A DNA stretch of 64,000 nucleotides from Dolomedes plantarius. Taxonomy: Eukaryota > Arthropoda > Arachnida > Araneae > Dolomedidae. Numbering within the stretch: position 1 is the first letter of the stretch; every line of letters begins with the position of its first letter. The stretch spans positions 208,581,417 through 208,645,416 of the forward strand of contig OU015490.1 of assembly GCA_907164885.2 (NCBI GenBank). The letters run 5' to 3'. This document shows positions 49,751 to 60,185 of this stretch, piece by piece. Position numbers and translations under genes: made by a program. A model generated the notes under the pieces. The model saw only the letters and a program-made list of their open reading frames with translations. It searched no databases and was not told the DNA's origin.

Positions 49751-51574
49751 GAAGGAGATTAAAATATTAGCATTAGGATTTTTGTGCAGAGTTATAGGCG
49801 TTTTAGCTAAATTTCAGATTAATATTCTACGTTCGGAGTCAATTTAAAAAAAAAAATTAAAGGTTTTTTTGGTCTTTTATGGTAAAATAGCACTTAAAAA
49901 TTTAAAAAAGGAACAAAAACTTACCTGTAAATAGCATACTTTTTTATAAATTGGTCAGTTTGAATTAATTTTTATTGAAATTTTGCTAAAATTCTTATAA
50001 CTCTGCATAAAAATATTAATGCTAATATTTTAATTTCCTTCTCACACATGATACAAAGATAGCTGTCATATGTATCATGTGTGAGAAGGAAATTAAAATA
50101 GTAGCAATATAATTTTATGCAGAGTTATAGGCATTTTAGCTAAATTTCAATAAAAATTACTTCAAATTGACCAATTTTTCAAATTGACCAAGTTTTTTTT
50201 CATTTTTGAGTGCTATTTTACCATAAAAGAAAAAAAAAATCTTTAAAAAAGAAAATTTTTTTAAATTGACTCCGAACGTAGAATATTAATGTGAAATTTA
50301 GCTGAAACGCTTATTAATCTCCACAATATCCTAATGCTAAAATTTTAATGTCCTTCTCACACATGATACATATGACAGTTATCTTCAAAATGGCCTACAA
50401 TCTACGAGAAAATTTTAAAATGCAAAAATAATACACGCAATTTTATGTTCTAATATGAAAATATTCCCCGATTCGTCATTCCTTTCCTTATAAAAACAGT
50501 CCAAAATATAAAACTACAATTATATCACAGAAATATTGCAAAGAGTTGTAGACAAGCATAAAACGAAAGAATATTCAAATAAAGTAGTGCTATCTTACCA
50601 TAAAAGACAAAAAAATCTTTAAAAAATTATTTTTTTTGAAAAATTGACTTCGAACGTAGAATATTAATCTGAAATTTAGCTAAAACACCTATCACTGTCC
50701 ACAAAATCCTAATGCTAATATTTTAATTTCCTTCTCACACATGATACCTATGACAGTTATCTTCAAAATGGCCTACAATGTAAGAAAAAATTTTAAAATG
50801 CAAAAAATAATACACACAATTTTATGTTCTAATATGAAAATTTTCCCCGATTCGTCATTCCTTTCCTTATAAAAACAGCCGCAAATAAAAAACTATTTAT
50901 TATACACCATTATTGTTCTTTTTTTTGTTTATTTTGTATTTGCTAAGCAAATTGTATTATTGGATATTTTTGAAGGCCAATGGAATATAATTATGTTTTA
51001 TTTACTTTTCTATTTTGCGTTTAGTTAATTTTCCAATTGTTCAGAAATTAATTATTCAAACAGAATTTATTACTTTAAATATTTTAATAGGGGGGGGGTA
51101 CAGTTTATTCTTTCATCATTTTTTATTATCATTCTCAAGTAGGAATTAAGGTGACTGTCTACGTTCGGAATCAATTAAAAAAAATTAAAGGTTTTTTTCA
51201 TATTTTATGGGAAAATAGCACTTAAAAATTAAAAAAGAGACAAAAACTTACCTGTAAATAGCATACTTTTTTTATAAATTGGTCAATTTGAAGTAATTTT
51301 TAATGAAATTTACCTAAAACACCTATCACTCTGCACAAAATCTTAAAGCCCTCACACATGATATTTTAATTTCCCTCTCACACATGATACATATGACAGT
51401 TATCTTCAAAATGACCTAAAATCTAAGAAAAAAATTTAAAATGCAAAAATAATACACGCAATTTTGTGTTCCAATATGAAAATTTTTCACACTTTATTGA
51501 AACTTCATCTGGTGGACGGATGGCTTGAGCGTAGCTAGGCGAAGCTCGAGCAAAGCCGGGCTTCGCCCGGCTAG

Positions 51575-51738
51575 TGTAGAAATAAATGATAAAAAGAACG
51601 GCTTGACATGTTTATTCTCTCTGACAGTAGGCTATGCATACGTTTTTAGGAGCTTAAAGGAACGGATCTAGCTCGGCAAAGTGGCAGTCGAGAAGCACTA
51701 TACAGTTAAAATACCTTGACTCTAGTTGCTACGTAACA
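51575..51738 (+). repeat. 5' LTR, right half
   Basis: It continues TGTAGAAATAAATGATAAAA and ends TTGCTACGTAACA. It is nearly identical to 58540-58703 of the 3' LTR, with the same length of 164 bp. Confidence 0.93.
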
Positions 51739-51743
51739 TTTAA

Positions 51744-51761
51744 TGGTGCCCGGAACAGGGA
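51744..51761 (+). promoter_or_regulatory. Primer-binding site of the BEL element
   Basis: TGGTGCCCGGAACAGGGA begins five bases after the LTR. TGG pairs with a tRNA CCA end, and the remainder resembles, with an extra base, the complement of a lysine-type tRNA 3' end; I do not assign the tRNA firmly. Confidence 0.7.
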
Positions 51762-51979
51762 CTGCCATTTTTGCTAACTTATGAAGGAAAGTGTGTCGAT
51801 GTCGGTATTTATAATGACGTAACTTTTGATTCCGATTTATGACGTTCATCTAAATTGATCTAATTAAAGATACTGCAATAAGGAAATAATATTTATCAAT
51901 CTGGATGTACTAAAGATTTCAAGTAGTTTGTTTGAATTAAAAAAAGATATTAATGAGCTTGCCGTCTTTAGTACATATT

Positions 51980-53150
51980 ATGGATGCAGTAATAAAAACG
52001 AAACGTTCTACTGTTAGAACCCAAACAACAAAATGACTTAATAGAATAGAAACAAAACATAAAGACAATACTTATTATGAAGACGAACTCGATGAATGTC
52101 TTGCTGAATTGGATCTTAAAAAACAAGAATTAAATGAATTATATAGTCAAATATTTGATAATATTAAAGTGGATGACGTGGAATCTGAAGTTTTGAAATG
52201 TGATGAGTACAACACAAGTATAGTAGTGTATAGTACAAAAGTCAAGAAAGCGATTATTAGATTACAAAACCAAAATAATTCCAGTTTGACTGTAAATCAG
52301 AAAGAGGAGAAGGAGATAAGTCGCTCGTTCGAATCCCCTTACGTAAAACTCCCTCGACTCACAATTGAAAATTTTAATGGTGATCTGCCAGATTGGCAAA
52401 GATTTTACGATCAATTTGATTCAGCGATAAATAAAAATTCAGAAATTTCTAACGTCGGTAAGTTAAATTATCTCAGATCTTATTTGACAGGTGTGGCGTC
52501 TGACGCGATTAAAGGTTTAAGCTTAATGAGTAATAACTATCGGGCTGCTATTGAAATTTTAAAGGAAAGGTTTGGAAAAACAACGGTAGTTGTTCACTGT
52601 CATTTAAATTAGCTTTTGTATTTAACTCCTGTTAAGAAATCGAAAGATATATTTGCTCTTAGAAAGTTGTTAGATGCATGTGAAACCGAAATTAGGAATT
52701 TAGATGCGTTAGGCATAAAATCTAACAATTACGGTTCCCTGCTTTGCCCAATATTGATTAAATTATTACCCCAGGATATCGCTTTAGAAATAGCAAAACA
52801 GTGCGATTCAGACGAGAATTGGGATGTTTCAAGGGTGCTTGATATTTTGAAAAAGGAAGTAACATACAGGGAGAAAGCTAAAGTTTTGTTTCATGATAGT
52901 CGCGACAGAGAATTTAGTTCTCAATTGAGCTCTTCGCTAAATACAAAAAATGAAAGGCCTCTAAATAATAAGAATGTATCAAAATATGCAACTGTGTCAA
53001 ATTTGTTTAAATGATACTGGTAAAAGTTATAATTTATGTGTTGCTTGTACTGACGGAAAACCTTTTTTGACTGAATGTAACGTGTTTGCTAATTACCCAT
53101 TAAGAGAAAAAAAGGATTTCTTATTGAAATATGGATTTTGCTTCAAATGC
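51980..53150 (+). pseudogene. BEL/Pao gag (DUF1759-type), stops and a frameshift
   Basis: ATG 51980 starts the capsid-precursor frame, which is followed by a stop at 52034. From 52109 the frame encodes a coiled-coil-like region (KKQELNELYSQIFDNI) and then the DUF1759 core, LPRLTIENFNGDLPDWQRFY and SYLTGVASDAI. Another stop lies at 52610. The C-terminal part contains LIKLLPQDIA and WDVSRVLDILKKE. A +1 shift near 52975 leads to the zinc-knuckle-like region (FLTECNVFANYPLREKKDF, then FCFKCLK), whose second half is disrupted near 53150. Order and composition match BEL gag. Confidence 0.85.
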
Positions 53151-53320
53151 TTAAAGCGAAGGTGTTCTGAACCAACCCCCCAAGCGCTGTTGCAGCAGCG
53201 CCCCCTTTTAAAAACAAGGGTGTTTGTTTACCAGAGTTCATCGAGAGACCCCATCGGAGAGACGTGTTTTGCGGTGCTTGTGACCGCGTAACCGATGGGT
53301 CTGAGTCTTTTATAGATATA
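53150..53320. other. Disrupted junction after the zinc knuckle
   Basis: The conserved CFKCLKxGH motif breaks off here, and about 150 bp of unrelated GC-richer sequence follows (including the hairpin-like GCGCTGTTGCAGCAGCGC). A small insertion or complex indel is likely. Confidence 0.45.
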
Positions 53321-53559
53321 TGTAATAAACTGAGCTTTAAACAGTCCATGAGTGATTACTTTGTGTGGTGTCCTGAGCTACCGACGACAGAAGGCATACC
53401 AGCAAATTTTGAAGGAGTAACGTAAAATGTGAGGAGTGTAATAGGACACATTTAAAAATTATTTGTTGGGAATTTAAACCAGATGGTCTGTTTGAGAAGA
53501 GACCCGCCTCTACAGAAAATGCGGTTACTAATGATAAAGCATTGGCCAATAGAACAGAT

Positions 53560-54586
53560 ATGCAAGATGTCTTATTGCAAACTTTAACAGTGAGATTAAA
53601 ATCGGTAATAAACAAATCCTTTCAAGAATAGTATTTGATACGGGATCGATGCGAAGTTACGGAACTAAAGAGGTTATTTCCAAGATGGGTTATAAAGCGG
53701 TAGGACAAGGAAAAATGACTCATAGCCTTTACGGGGGTGTTGAGGCAACTAGAACGCACAATCGGTATTGGATACATCTAAGTTCTCTGTATCGAGATTA
53801 TTTATGTAACTTTGATGTTTATGATCAAGAGATAATCTGTTCCAATATTCCTAAAATTAAGAATGGTCCTTGGATTAAAGAAGTACAGCAGTAAAACATT
53901 CAGATTCTGAAGGTTTTAATAAAACTCTCGAGGGCCATAACAATATTGATATACTTATTGGTGCAGACATTTATGGAAAGCTTTTGACAGGGAAATTTAA
54001 AATATTATCAAGTGGATTAGCTGCAGTAGAAACACTTTTGGGATGGACTTTAATGGGTAAGATTCCTCAAACTAAATGTAATAGGGTCAGTTCTATGCTT
54101 GTAGTCTCAATATTCGCAAAGAATGAAAAAATAAGTGAGTTATGGGATTTAGATCTTTTAGGCATAAGGGAACCCGCAGAAAGTAAAAGAAGAGATGATT
54201 TAAATAAAGAAACATTAGCTTTGTTTAATTCAACAGTTAAGAGGGATTCGAACGGGAGGTATATTTTTCCTCTTCCCTGGCTTAAAGATCATCCTCCGAT
54301 ACCCTCAAATCGTAAATTAGCAGAAAAAAGATTGCTGTCAACTGTGAGATCATTGAAAGCATCCGGGTATTTTGAGGCTTATCAAAACGTGTTTAAGGAC
54401 TGGTCAAATCAAGGTATTATTAAGAAGCAAGTGGATTCAGGTGACGATGGCCGTTTTTTACCTCATAGAGCTGTGATACGGCAGCATGCTACAACACCTG
54501 TACGTCCTGTTTTTGACGCTTCCGCGAAGGAAAAGCATTCTATTTCGTTAAATGATTGTCTAGCAAAGGGTCCTAATTTAATTTAA
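53560..54586 (+). pseudogene. BEL/Pao protease and pol N-terminal region
   Basis: The aspartic protease active site is visible as IVFDTGSMRSYGTKEV near 53628-53670 (DTGS). After a stop or frameshift near 53894, the linker LLTGKFKILSSGLAAVETLL, GWTLMGKIP and the RT N-terminal region with FFLPHRAVIRQHATTP-like residues (LPHRAVIRQ, VRPVFDASAKEKHSISLNDC) follow up to 54586. These are the standard landmarks between protease and RT in BEL/Pao pol. Confidence 0.87.
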
Positions 54587-54975
54587 TTAATACCTGCAAT
54601 AGTACATAGATTTCGGAAAGGAAAGTTAAGACTAAGTGTGCGACCAAAAATGATCAAAAATTTGTAAAATTTCTGTGGCATGAAGACGGTGACTGTAGCG
54701 AATTACAAGTGTATAAACACTGCCGCGTAGTTTTGGGGATAAATGCTTCTCCCTTTTTATTAGCAGCTACTTTAATTCATTTATTAGTTAGAATTGAAGA
54801 ATCATTTAAAAGGATAGCTGATAAACTTAAAACGTCCTTTTATGTGGATAACTGCGTTACAAGCGTAGACAATACAGATGAGTTGCGAGAATTCATAGAC
54901 ATCAAGGAAGATCTTAGCGTCGGCCCAGTTTGATTTAAGAGGTTGGCAGTTTACACAAAATGATGAAAATTTTTC
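54587..54975 (+). pseudogene. BEL/Pao reverse transcriptase, motif A deleted
   Basis: After IPAIVHRFRKGK the sequence jumps directly to LSVRPK. In BEL elements about 16 residues, including the DIxKAFLQ motif with the first catalytic aspartate, lie between these, so an in-frame deletion of about 48 bp has removed it. Downstream, KHCRVVLGINASPFLLAATL and SFYVDNCVTS (the YVDD-type box with N in the last position) are intact. A frameshift precedes the SAQFDLRGWQF equivalent near 54925-54950. The RT cannot be catalytic. Confidence 0.83.
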
Positions 54976-54984
54976 AGAGGAAGA

Positions 54985-55869
54985 AGAAATTTGAGATAGA
55001 AAAGATTCAGTGAAAGAAAGAAAGAAAAAATTAGAAGAGAAGAAAATAAATGTGCATTTAGAGGGAAACAACTAGATCAAAGAATTATTAAATAATATTA
55101 GTGTTTTGCATAATAAGGTTGGAGAGAGAAAGTTACTGAAGGGAAATTAAAAAGATCACCAGAGTAGATCAGTGGCTCAGAGCTAGTTCTAGGGCTCTGG
55201 ACTTCAGCGTAGAAGGTAGTGAGTTCGGGCCTGACTCAGGGCAACTTACGTTATGAGATGAAAAAGAAGGTTGAAGTAAAATTAAAAAGAAAAAAATGAA
55301 TAAATAATTAATTAGTAATTAAATAATGATAAAAAATAAATAAAAGAATAAAATTAGTAAATGAAAATTAGTAAATGAAAAAAACACACATATATAATGT
55401 AGGATAACTAAATATAATTTAAAGGTATGCAAAGATTGCACACAGTTAGTTATTATTATGTAAGTTGGCAGTGTGTACAAAACAGGTGCCGAGGGAATTT
55501 ATTAATGTATTGTTTGTGATATTAATTTTACATGATGTATTTTGGAGTAGTATGAGTTGTAATACCACTTGTCTACTGTTACACATAGAACTCAAAAAGA
55601 AAAGAAAAAGAAGAAGAAATGTATTGTAATTTAACTTTGCTTGTAATACAGAAATGAAAAAGTCGACTGGAACCGGAAACGGCCAGCTCGAAAATTTAAT
55701 TTGTTTTAGATCTCCAAGTAGAGAGTCTGTTGCCACGGATATGGCTAGGCAATAACTATGTTATTTTTTAACTTAAGTTGTTTTGTTTAGTTAATGTGAC
55801 TTATATACATAACCTTGCCGTTTATGCATTCGCAGTAGTCGGCATGATTTACGAATTATCAGAGGAAGA
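54985..55869 (+). mobile_element. Insertion in BEL pol with tRNA-like head
   Basis: The 11-bp word TCAGAGGAAGA occurs at both sides (54974-54984 and 55859-55869) and separates codons that are adjacent in BEL pol (ENFSEE and EDFLDD). The insert contains a tRNA-like segment at about 55170-55245, A-rich stretches, and otherwise unrecognised sequence. It may be one SINE or LINE copy, or several events. Confidence 0.55.
55168..55248 (+). repeat. tRNA-derived SINE head
   Basis: AGTGGCTCAGAGCTAG fits an A box and GTGAGTTCGGGCCTGACTC contains a B box about 50 bp on. An A-rich tail region follows from about 55260. Confidence 0.55.
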
Positions 55870-56890
55870 TTTCCTCGACGATGTGGCTGTAGAGTCCGAA
55901 GAAAATTATGATGTAGCAGTCTTCGGGTTGATTTGGAATAAGAAAGCTACCGCCGGACACGATCAGATTGATAACACGATCAGATTGATGCCTTCACCCG
56001 ACAAAGAAGCAAGTTCAACGACAAAGAAGAATACAAAACCATTACGAAGAGATCCGTACTTTCTATAATTAATACAGTGTTTGATCCTATTGGTTTAACA
56101 GCTCCAGCGACTTTAATGGCAAAATTCATGTTCCAAAAATGTTCGAAGGATAAATTTAATTGGGACAGTGCTTTACCAGAAGAGATGGCAAAACCTTTTA
56201 AAAAATGGGAACAAGAACTGGATTTATTGAGAAACATAAAAATTCCTCGTAAACTTTCAGAAATTGATCTAAGCAACAGTGAAAAACATCTGCATGTGTT
56301 CTGCGACAATATCAAAGTTGCTTATGCCACATGCATTTTCTTAAGAATGCAAAATGGGGAAGATATATCTTGTCAATTTGTACAAGCAAAGACGAGAGCG
56401 GCTCCATTGCAAGAAGTTACCATTCTCCGTTTGGAGCTACTTGCTTGTTTGATTGGATCAAGACTAGCAGGTACTATTATCAAAGAACTGAATATTCATA
56501 ATTTGAAAACTTTTTACTGGACAGATGCCAAAAATGCCCTGTAATGGATAAAGAATGATGGTGGCTGGGCTACTTTTGTACAAAATAGAGTAACAGAAAT
56601 CCGAAAGTTAACAGATGTTGATGATTGGAATCATGTGCCTTGTCATCTTAATTCAGCCGACTTACCTTCAAGAGGTTGTTCCCCTGATGCCTTAAAAAAT
56701 CCCAGTGGTGGAACGAACCAGACTGGTTGAAAAAGAATCACGAATTTTGGCCTAAAAGTGACATCCTTCCAGATGCCGAAGTTATTGCTTCAGAAAAAAG
56801 AAAAACCGTTATAACAGATCTCGATGTCTCCCCGGCGAAGAATTTGACATTTATGACAATTAGAAGATTCTTCACATAAAAAGATGCTAA
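55855..56890 (+). pseudogene. BEL/Pao RT C-terminus and RNase H
   Basis: The frame resumes with VAVFGLIWNKK, a BEL landmark. After a frame change at about 56060, VFDPIGLTAPATLMAKFM follows. The RNase H domain shows HVFCDNIKVAYA (first aspartate), RLELLACLIGSRLA (glutamate) and YWTDAKNAL (aspartate), then a stop where relatives have Q (56542), [20 protein letters not shown] and further stops to about 56880. All RNase H catalytic acids are kept, but the frame is not continuous. Confidence 0.87.
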
Positions 56891-58337
56891 AAGTAACGGC
56901 CTGGCTTCTTAGATTTTGTGAAAACACTAAGCAATCGAAAGAAAATCGTCTATTAACTGACTTAACGGTTGAAGAACTCAATAAAGCAGAACATGTGGTG
57001 CTAAAATATGTCCAAAGGAAATGCTTTCCCGGGGAATCTAAGAAATTGTTTAACTTTTCAACTTTTGTTGATGAGAGGGGGTTGATTAGAGTCCGTACCA
57101 GAATTTCGATGAGAAAAGATTCAGAAAATTTCAGATATCCAGTAATTCTACCCGCAAACCATAACATAGCATCTAGATTAATTGAAGAAAAGCACCAAGA
57201 AATGGATCATGCAGGAGTACAAATTCTTGTCAAGTTTGAAGGAACAATTTTGGATAGTTAGATGTAGGAAGACAATTAGAAAGATTCTGCAAAGATGCAT
57301 TCAGTGCCAAAGATTCTCATCAAAAACAGCTGAAGTGCTGAGTGCTCCGCTTCCAGAAAATAGAGTACGATATGCCAGTGTATTTGAATTCGTTGGAGTA
57401 GACCTCTGCGGACCTTTATTTCTGAAAGATGGACAAAAATGCTAGATTGTGTTATACACTTGCGCCATTTACAGAGGGATACACTTGGAGTTACCAACTT
57501 CTCTATCAGCTGAAAACTTCCTCCTAACGTTAAGACGCTTCATTGCGAGAAGAGGTCGACCTCATGTCAGATACAGTGATAATGGAGCCAATCTAGTTGC
57601 TGCTAACAAAGAACTAAATTCTATAGATTGGAAACAAATAGAAGATTACGCAGCTGGGAGAAGAATTCACTGGAAGTTCAACCCTAACTCGGCGCCGGGG
57701 GGGGGGGGGGGGGGCTTCTGGGAACGTTTAATACGAATGATAAAAGCGATTTTGAAGCGAGTTCTGGGAAAAGCTCGCCTTGGCTACGAAGAGCTACACA
57801 CCATAATTTGTGACACAGAAAGTATAGTGAATGCGAGACCGCTAACATATGTATCGGAAGATCCAAATGACCTAACACCTCTCACACCCGAAATGTTTTT
57901 CAAGGACATACGTTCCAGATTTGGACTTAGTTGATAAAACCACGTTTAAAAATAGATTTACATACCGACAAAAATTAAGAGAAGATCTCCGTCAACGATT
58001 TCGCAATGAATATTTGGGAACTCTTCGTGAATTTTCACTAGTTAAAAAATCTACTAAATTTAAAGAAGGAGATTTAGTAGTAATGAAAAATGACAATCTG
58101 AAACGTCTTCAGTGGCCGATGGCTAGAGTCTTGAAGATGTATAAAGGTAGAGATGGACAGTTTCGTGTAGTAAGACTCAAAACAAACAATGGTGAACTAT
58201 TGCGTCCATGCCAACGTTTGTGCCCTTTAGAACTTTGTGATGAGAAAGCTCCACCTAGGCCACAACAGCAAACCAGATATGGTCGTGTCCCGCCACCAGT
58301 GCAGCGGCTTGGTGTGGACCCCGAGAATCTTGGTTGA
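56884..58337 (+). pseudogene. BEL/Pao integrase and C-terminal domain
   Basis: The integrase zinc-binding (H2C2) region is recognisable as HQEMDHAGVQILV and, after a frameshift near 57235, ILQRCIQCQRFSSK. The DDE core shows FVGVDLCGPL, a stop at 57443, YSDNGANL and FWERLIRMIKAI. Just before the glutamate, a 20-base run of G (about 57697-57716) replaces the usual APWWGG codons. A final frame (57921-58337) holds the KFKEGDLVVMKNDNLKRLQW region, a DUF5641-like chromodomain-type tail, and ends in TGA 10 codons before the polypurine tract. Confidence 0.88.
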
Positions 58338-58362
58338 GCATGTCGTACGTCCTGCCCTGTTC

Positions 58363-58375
58363 AAGGAGGGGAGAA
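58363..58375 (+). promoter_or_regulatory. Polypurine tract
   Basis: AAGGAGGGGAGAA lies directly before the 3' LTR start TGTTGCC. Confidence 0.9.
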
Positions 58376-58703
58376 TGTTGCCTCACCATGGACTTTCGAA
58401 AACCTAAAATGACGTATAGAACTTTTGTAACCGAGATTTAAATGATTGCTTGGCAACGAGCAAGAAAAGGATTTTGTTATATATGTGTAATGTTAGTTCA
58501 TTAATGCGGTCTGACTTGTGTTGTGTTCGTGTTCTTGTATGTAGAAATAAAATATAAAAAGAACGGCTTGACATGTTTATTCCCTCTGACAGTAGGCTAT
58601 GCATACGTTTTTAGGAGCTTAAAGAAACGGATCTAGCTCGGCAAAGTGGCAGTCGAGAAGCACTATACAGGTAAAATACCTTGTCTCTAGTTGCTACGTG
58701 ACA
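58376..58703 (+). repeat. 3' LTR, 328 bp, intact
   Basis: It runs from TGTTGCCTCACC to CTACGTGACA and is followed by GGTAC. The Helitron-free site is at 58539/58540. Confidence 0.93.
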
Positions 58704-59002
58704 GGTACTGTCTCTCAATTAAAGAATACTATACATAATATGCTTATATTAAGCTCATGTAAGGCATCTGAAAAAAATATTAAGGCATCTGAAAAAAAAT
58801 CAGATCTACTAATTATGTTAAAGAATATAAATCCGGAAAAAAAGTTATGATATATCGAAAAAGAAATTTTTTATTTTACCTTATTTCCGATTATGTTGAT
58901 GCTAACTATTCCATAGCTTACTATTTAATACTTAGCAAGGTGATTCTTTTCCTATTAACTTCCGGAAAATGAGACATATGCTTTTCAATAGTAGTCAATA
59001 TT

Positions 59003-59486
59003 ATTTACATGACTGATGCAACATTGAAAAAGAAAAATCGATGTTCATATGACTATCGCTTTGACGATAAACGCAATAGCACGATAGTCAAATGGAGCGA
59101 TAACAGATGTGTTACTGTTGCGACAAATTTCAACAAAATTAAACCTCTGAAAACTGTTTCAAGGCCTGAAAAAGGGCAGATGGAAAAATCTCTACCTATG
59201 CAACCATGTCTTATAAACAATTACAACAAGTATGTGGGTGGAGTTGACCACCATGATTGGCTACTAGAAAAGCATAAAATTAAAATTCGTGGGAAAAAAT
59301 GGTGTCGGCCGATTTTCACACGTATAATTGATATGGCAATTGTAAACTCATGCTAACAATGTAAACACATGCTAAATATGGTTAACAAGAGAATAAAAGC
59401 TTGGAAGATATAAGGCGATATAGTGTCATTGCGTACCTCAAAATAGGAAACACCACTCGAAAAAGTATCGGCAGTTAAGGTGTTAA
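59003..59486 (+). pseudogene. piggyBac transposase C-terminal fragment
   Basis: The frame 59009-59356 encodes SYDYRFDDKRNSTIVKW, CVTVATNFNKIKPL, NNYNKYVGGVDHHDWLLEKH with the third catalytic aspartate, and KIKIRGKKWCRPIFTRIIDM. The N-terminal two thirds, with the other two aspartates, are missing. The element ends in TTAA at 59483-59486; read backwards the terminus is TTAACACCTTAACTGCCG. It lies 300 bp after the BEL element, with no direct link between them. Confidence 0.85.
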
Positions 59487-60185
59487 CACAAACATCAAAG
59501 AATAAGTAATCAATGCTGTCAAATTAGTTGGGGAAGACCACATAATTCTCAAAAGAGATAAACTAAAAAGATGTCAATTCCAGAATTGTCAGGGAAAGCC
59601 TCTTATATTTTGATCAAAATGCAATGTAACACCTTGTACAAATTGTCTTCCCAAGTATCATTCATAACTATATGAAAAAAAGACCTGAAAATTGTCCTAA
59701 TTAAATTTTTTTGTGTGAAACATATAAGTATTTTTTCTTCCTTTCATTTTAAATATAAATTAAATTAATCATTATAAATTCAAAAATGCTAAACAGGATA
59801 AAGTATGTTGTCACATTTATGAAAGACACACGGGAACACCATATTTATTCCAAACTTCTACAAACGCCCAACGTGCGATATATAGGACACTAATTATCTC
59901 GAGCTGTAATGATGGGAATGGAATTATTTCTCTAGGTTAGATTAATATTGATGTCTTAAATATAATTTAAAAGAATTTTACTTATTTTTATGCTTTAAAT
60001 TAAGTTGGGCGATAATGGGTTAGTACAAATTTAAATTTCCCTTTCACGACATACTGCAAAGACCCGTGAAATTGGGCATGTGTTGGTCGACCCTACTCTT
60101 TCCGAAGCTAGACACCACATCTATCAAGTTTAAATCAATTTCTTCTTTTATATCAACATATTTGCTTTAATACTGCAAAAACCTC
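59487..60185. other. AT-rich, no feature seen
   Basis: Neither coding motifs nor terminal repeats were recognised. Confidence 0.5.

Larger units (their letters stand above)
46915..51490. repeat. Direct and inverted module array inside the Helitron
   Basis: The module TTTAATTTCCTTCTCACACA followed by TGATACATATGACAGTTAT occurs in direct orientation near 46960, 47985, 48580, 50030, 50345, 50720 and 51370, and as its reverse complement near 47435, 47685, 48985, 49725 and 50060. Flanking words (GCTATTTACAGGTAAGTTTT and its complement; TCCGAACGTAGAATATTAA) alternate likewise. Confidence 0.85.
46004..51574 (+). mobile_element. Helitron, 5,571 bp, inserted in the BEL 5' LTR
   Basis: The element starts TCTATATTAATAAAGAG and ends with hairpin AGCCGGGCTTCGCCCGGCT, whose last bases run into CTAG (51571-51574). 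It sits exactly between A (46003) and T (51575). The 3' LTR of the same retrotransposon, at 58539/58540, shows the uninterrupted site TTGTA|TGTAGAAATAA. The interior contains repeated fragments of a Helitron helicase C-terminus and many direct and inverted modules, with no intact RepHel frame, so it is a degenerate derivative mobilised, if at all, by another copy. Confidence 0.93.
45818..58703 (+). mobile_element. BEL/Pao LTR retrotransposon with Helitron in its 5' LTR
   Basis: The element has two LTRs, a primer-binding site, gag, protease, RT, RNase H, integrase, polypurine tract and a perfect 5-bp target duplication. Its total span is 12.9 kb, of which 5,571 bp is the inserted Helitron and about 0.9 kb an insertion in pol. 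Domain order (protease-RT-RNase H-integrase) with DUF1759-type gag and a DUF5641-like C-terminus marks BEL/Pao. Many stops, frameshifts and an RT deletion make it inactive. Confidence 0.95.
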
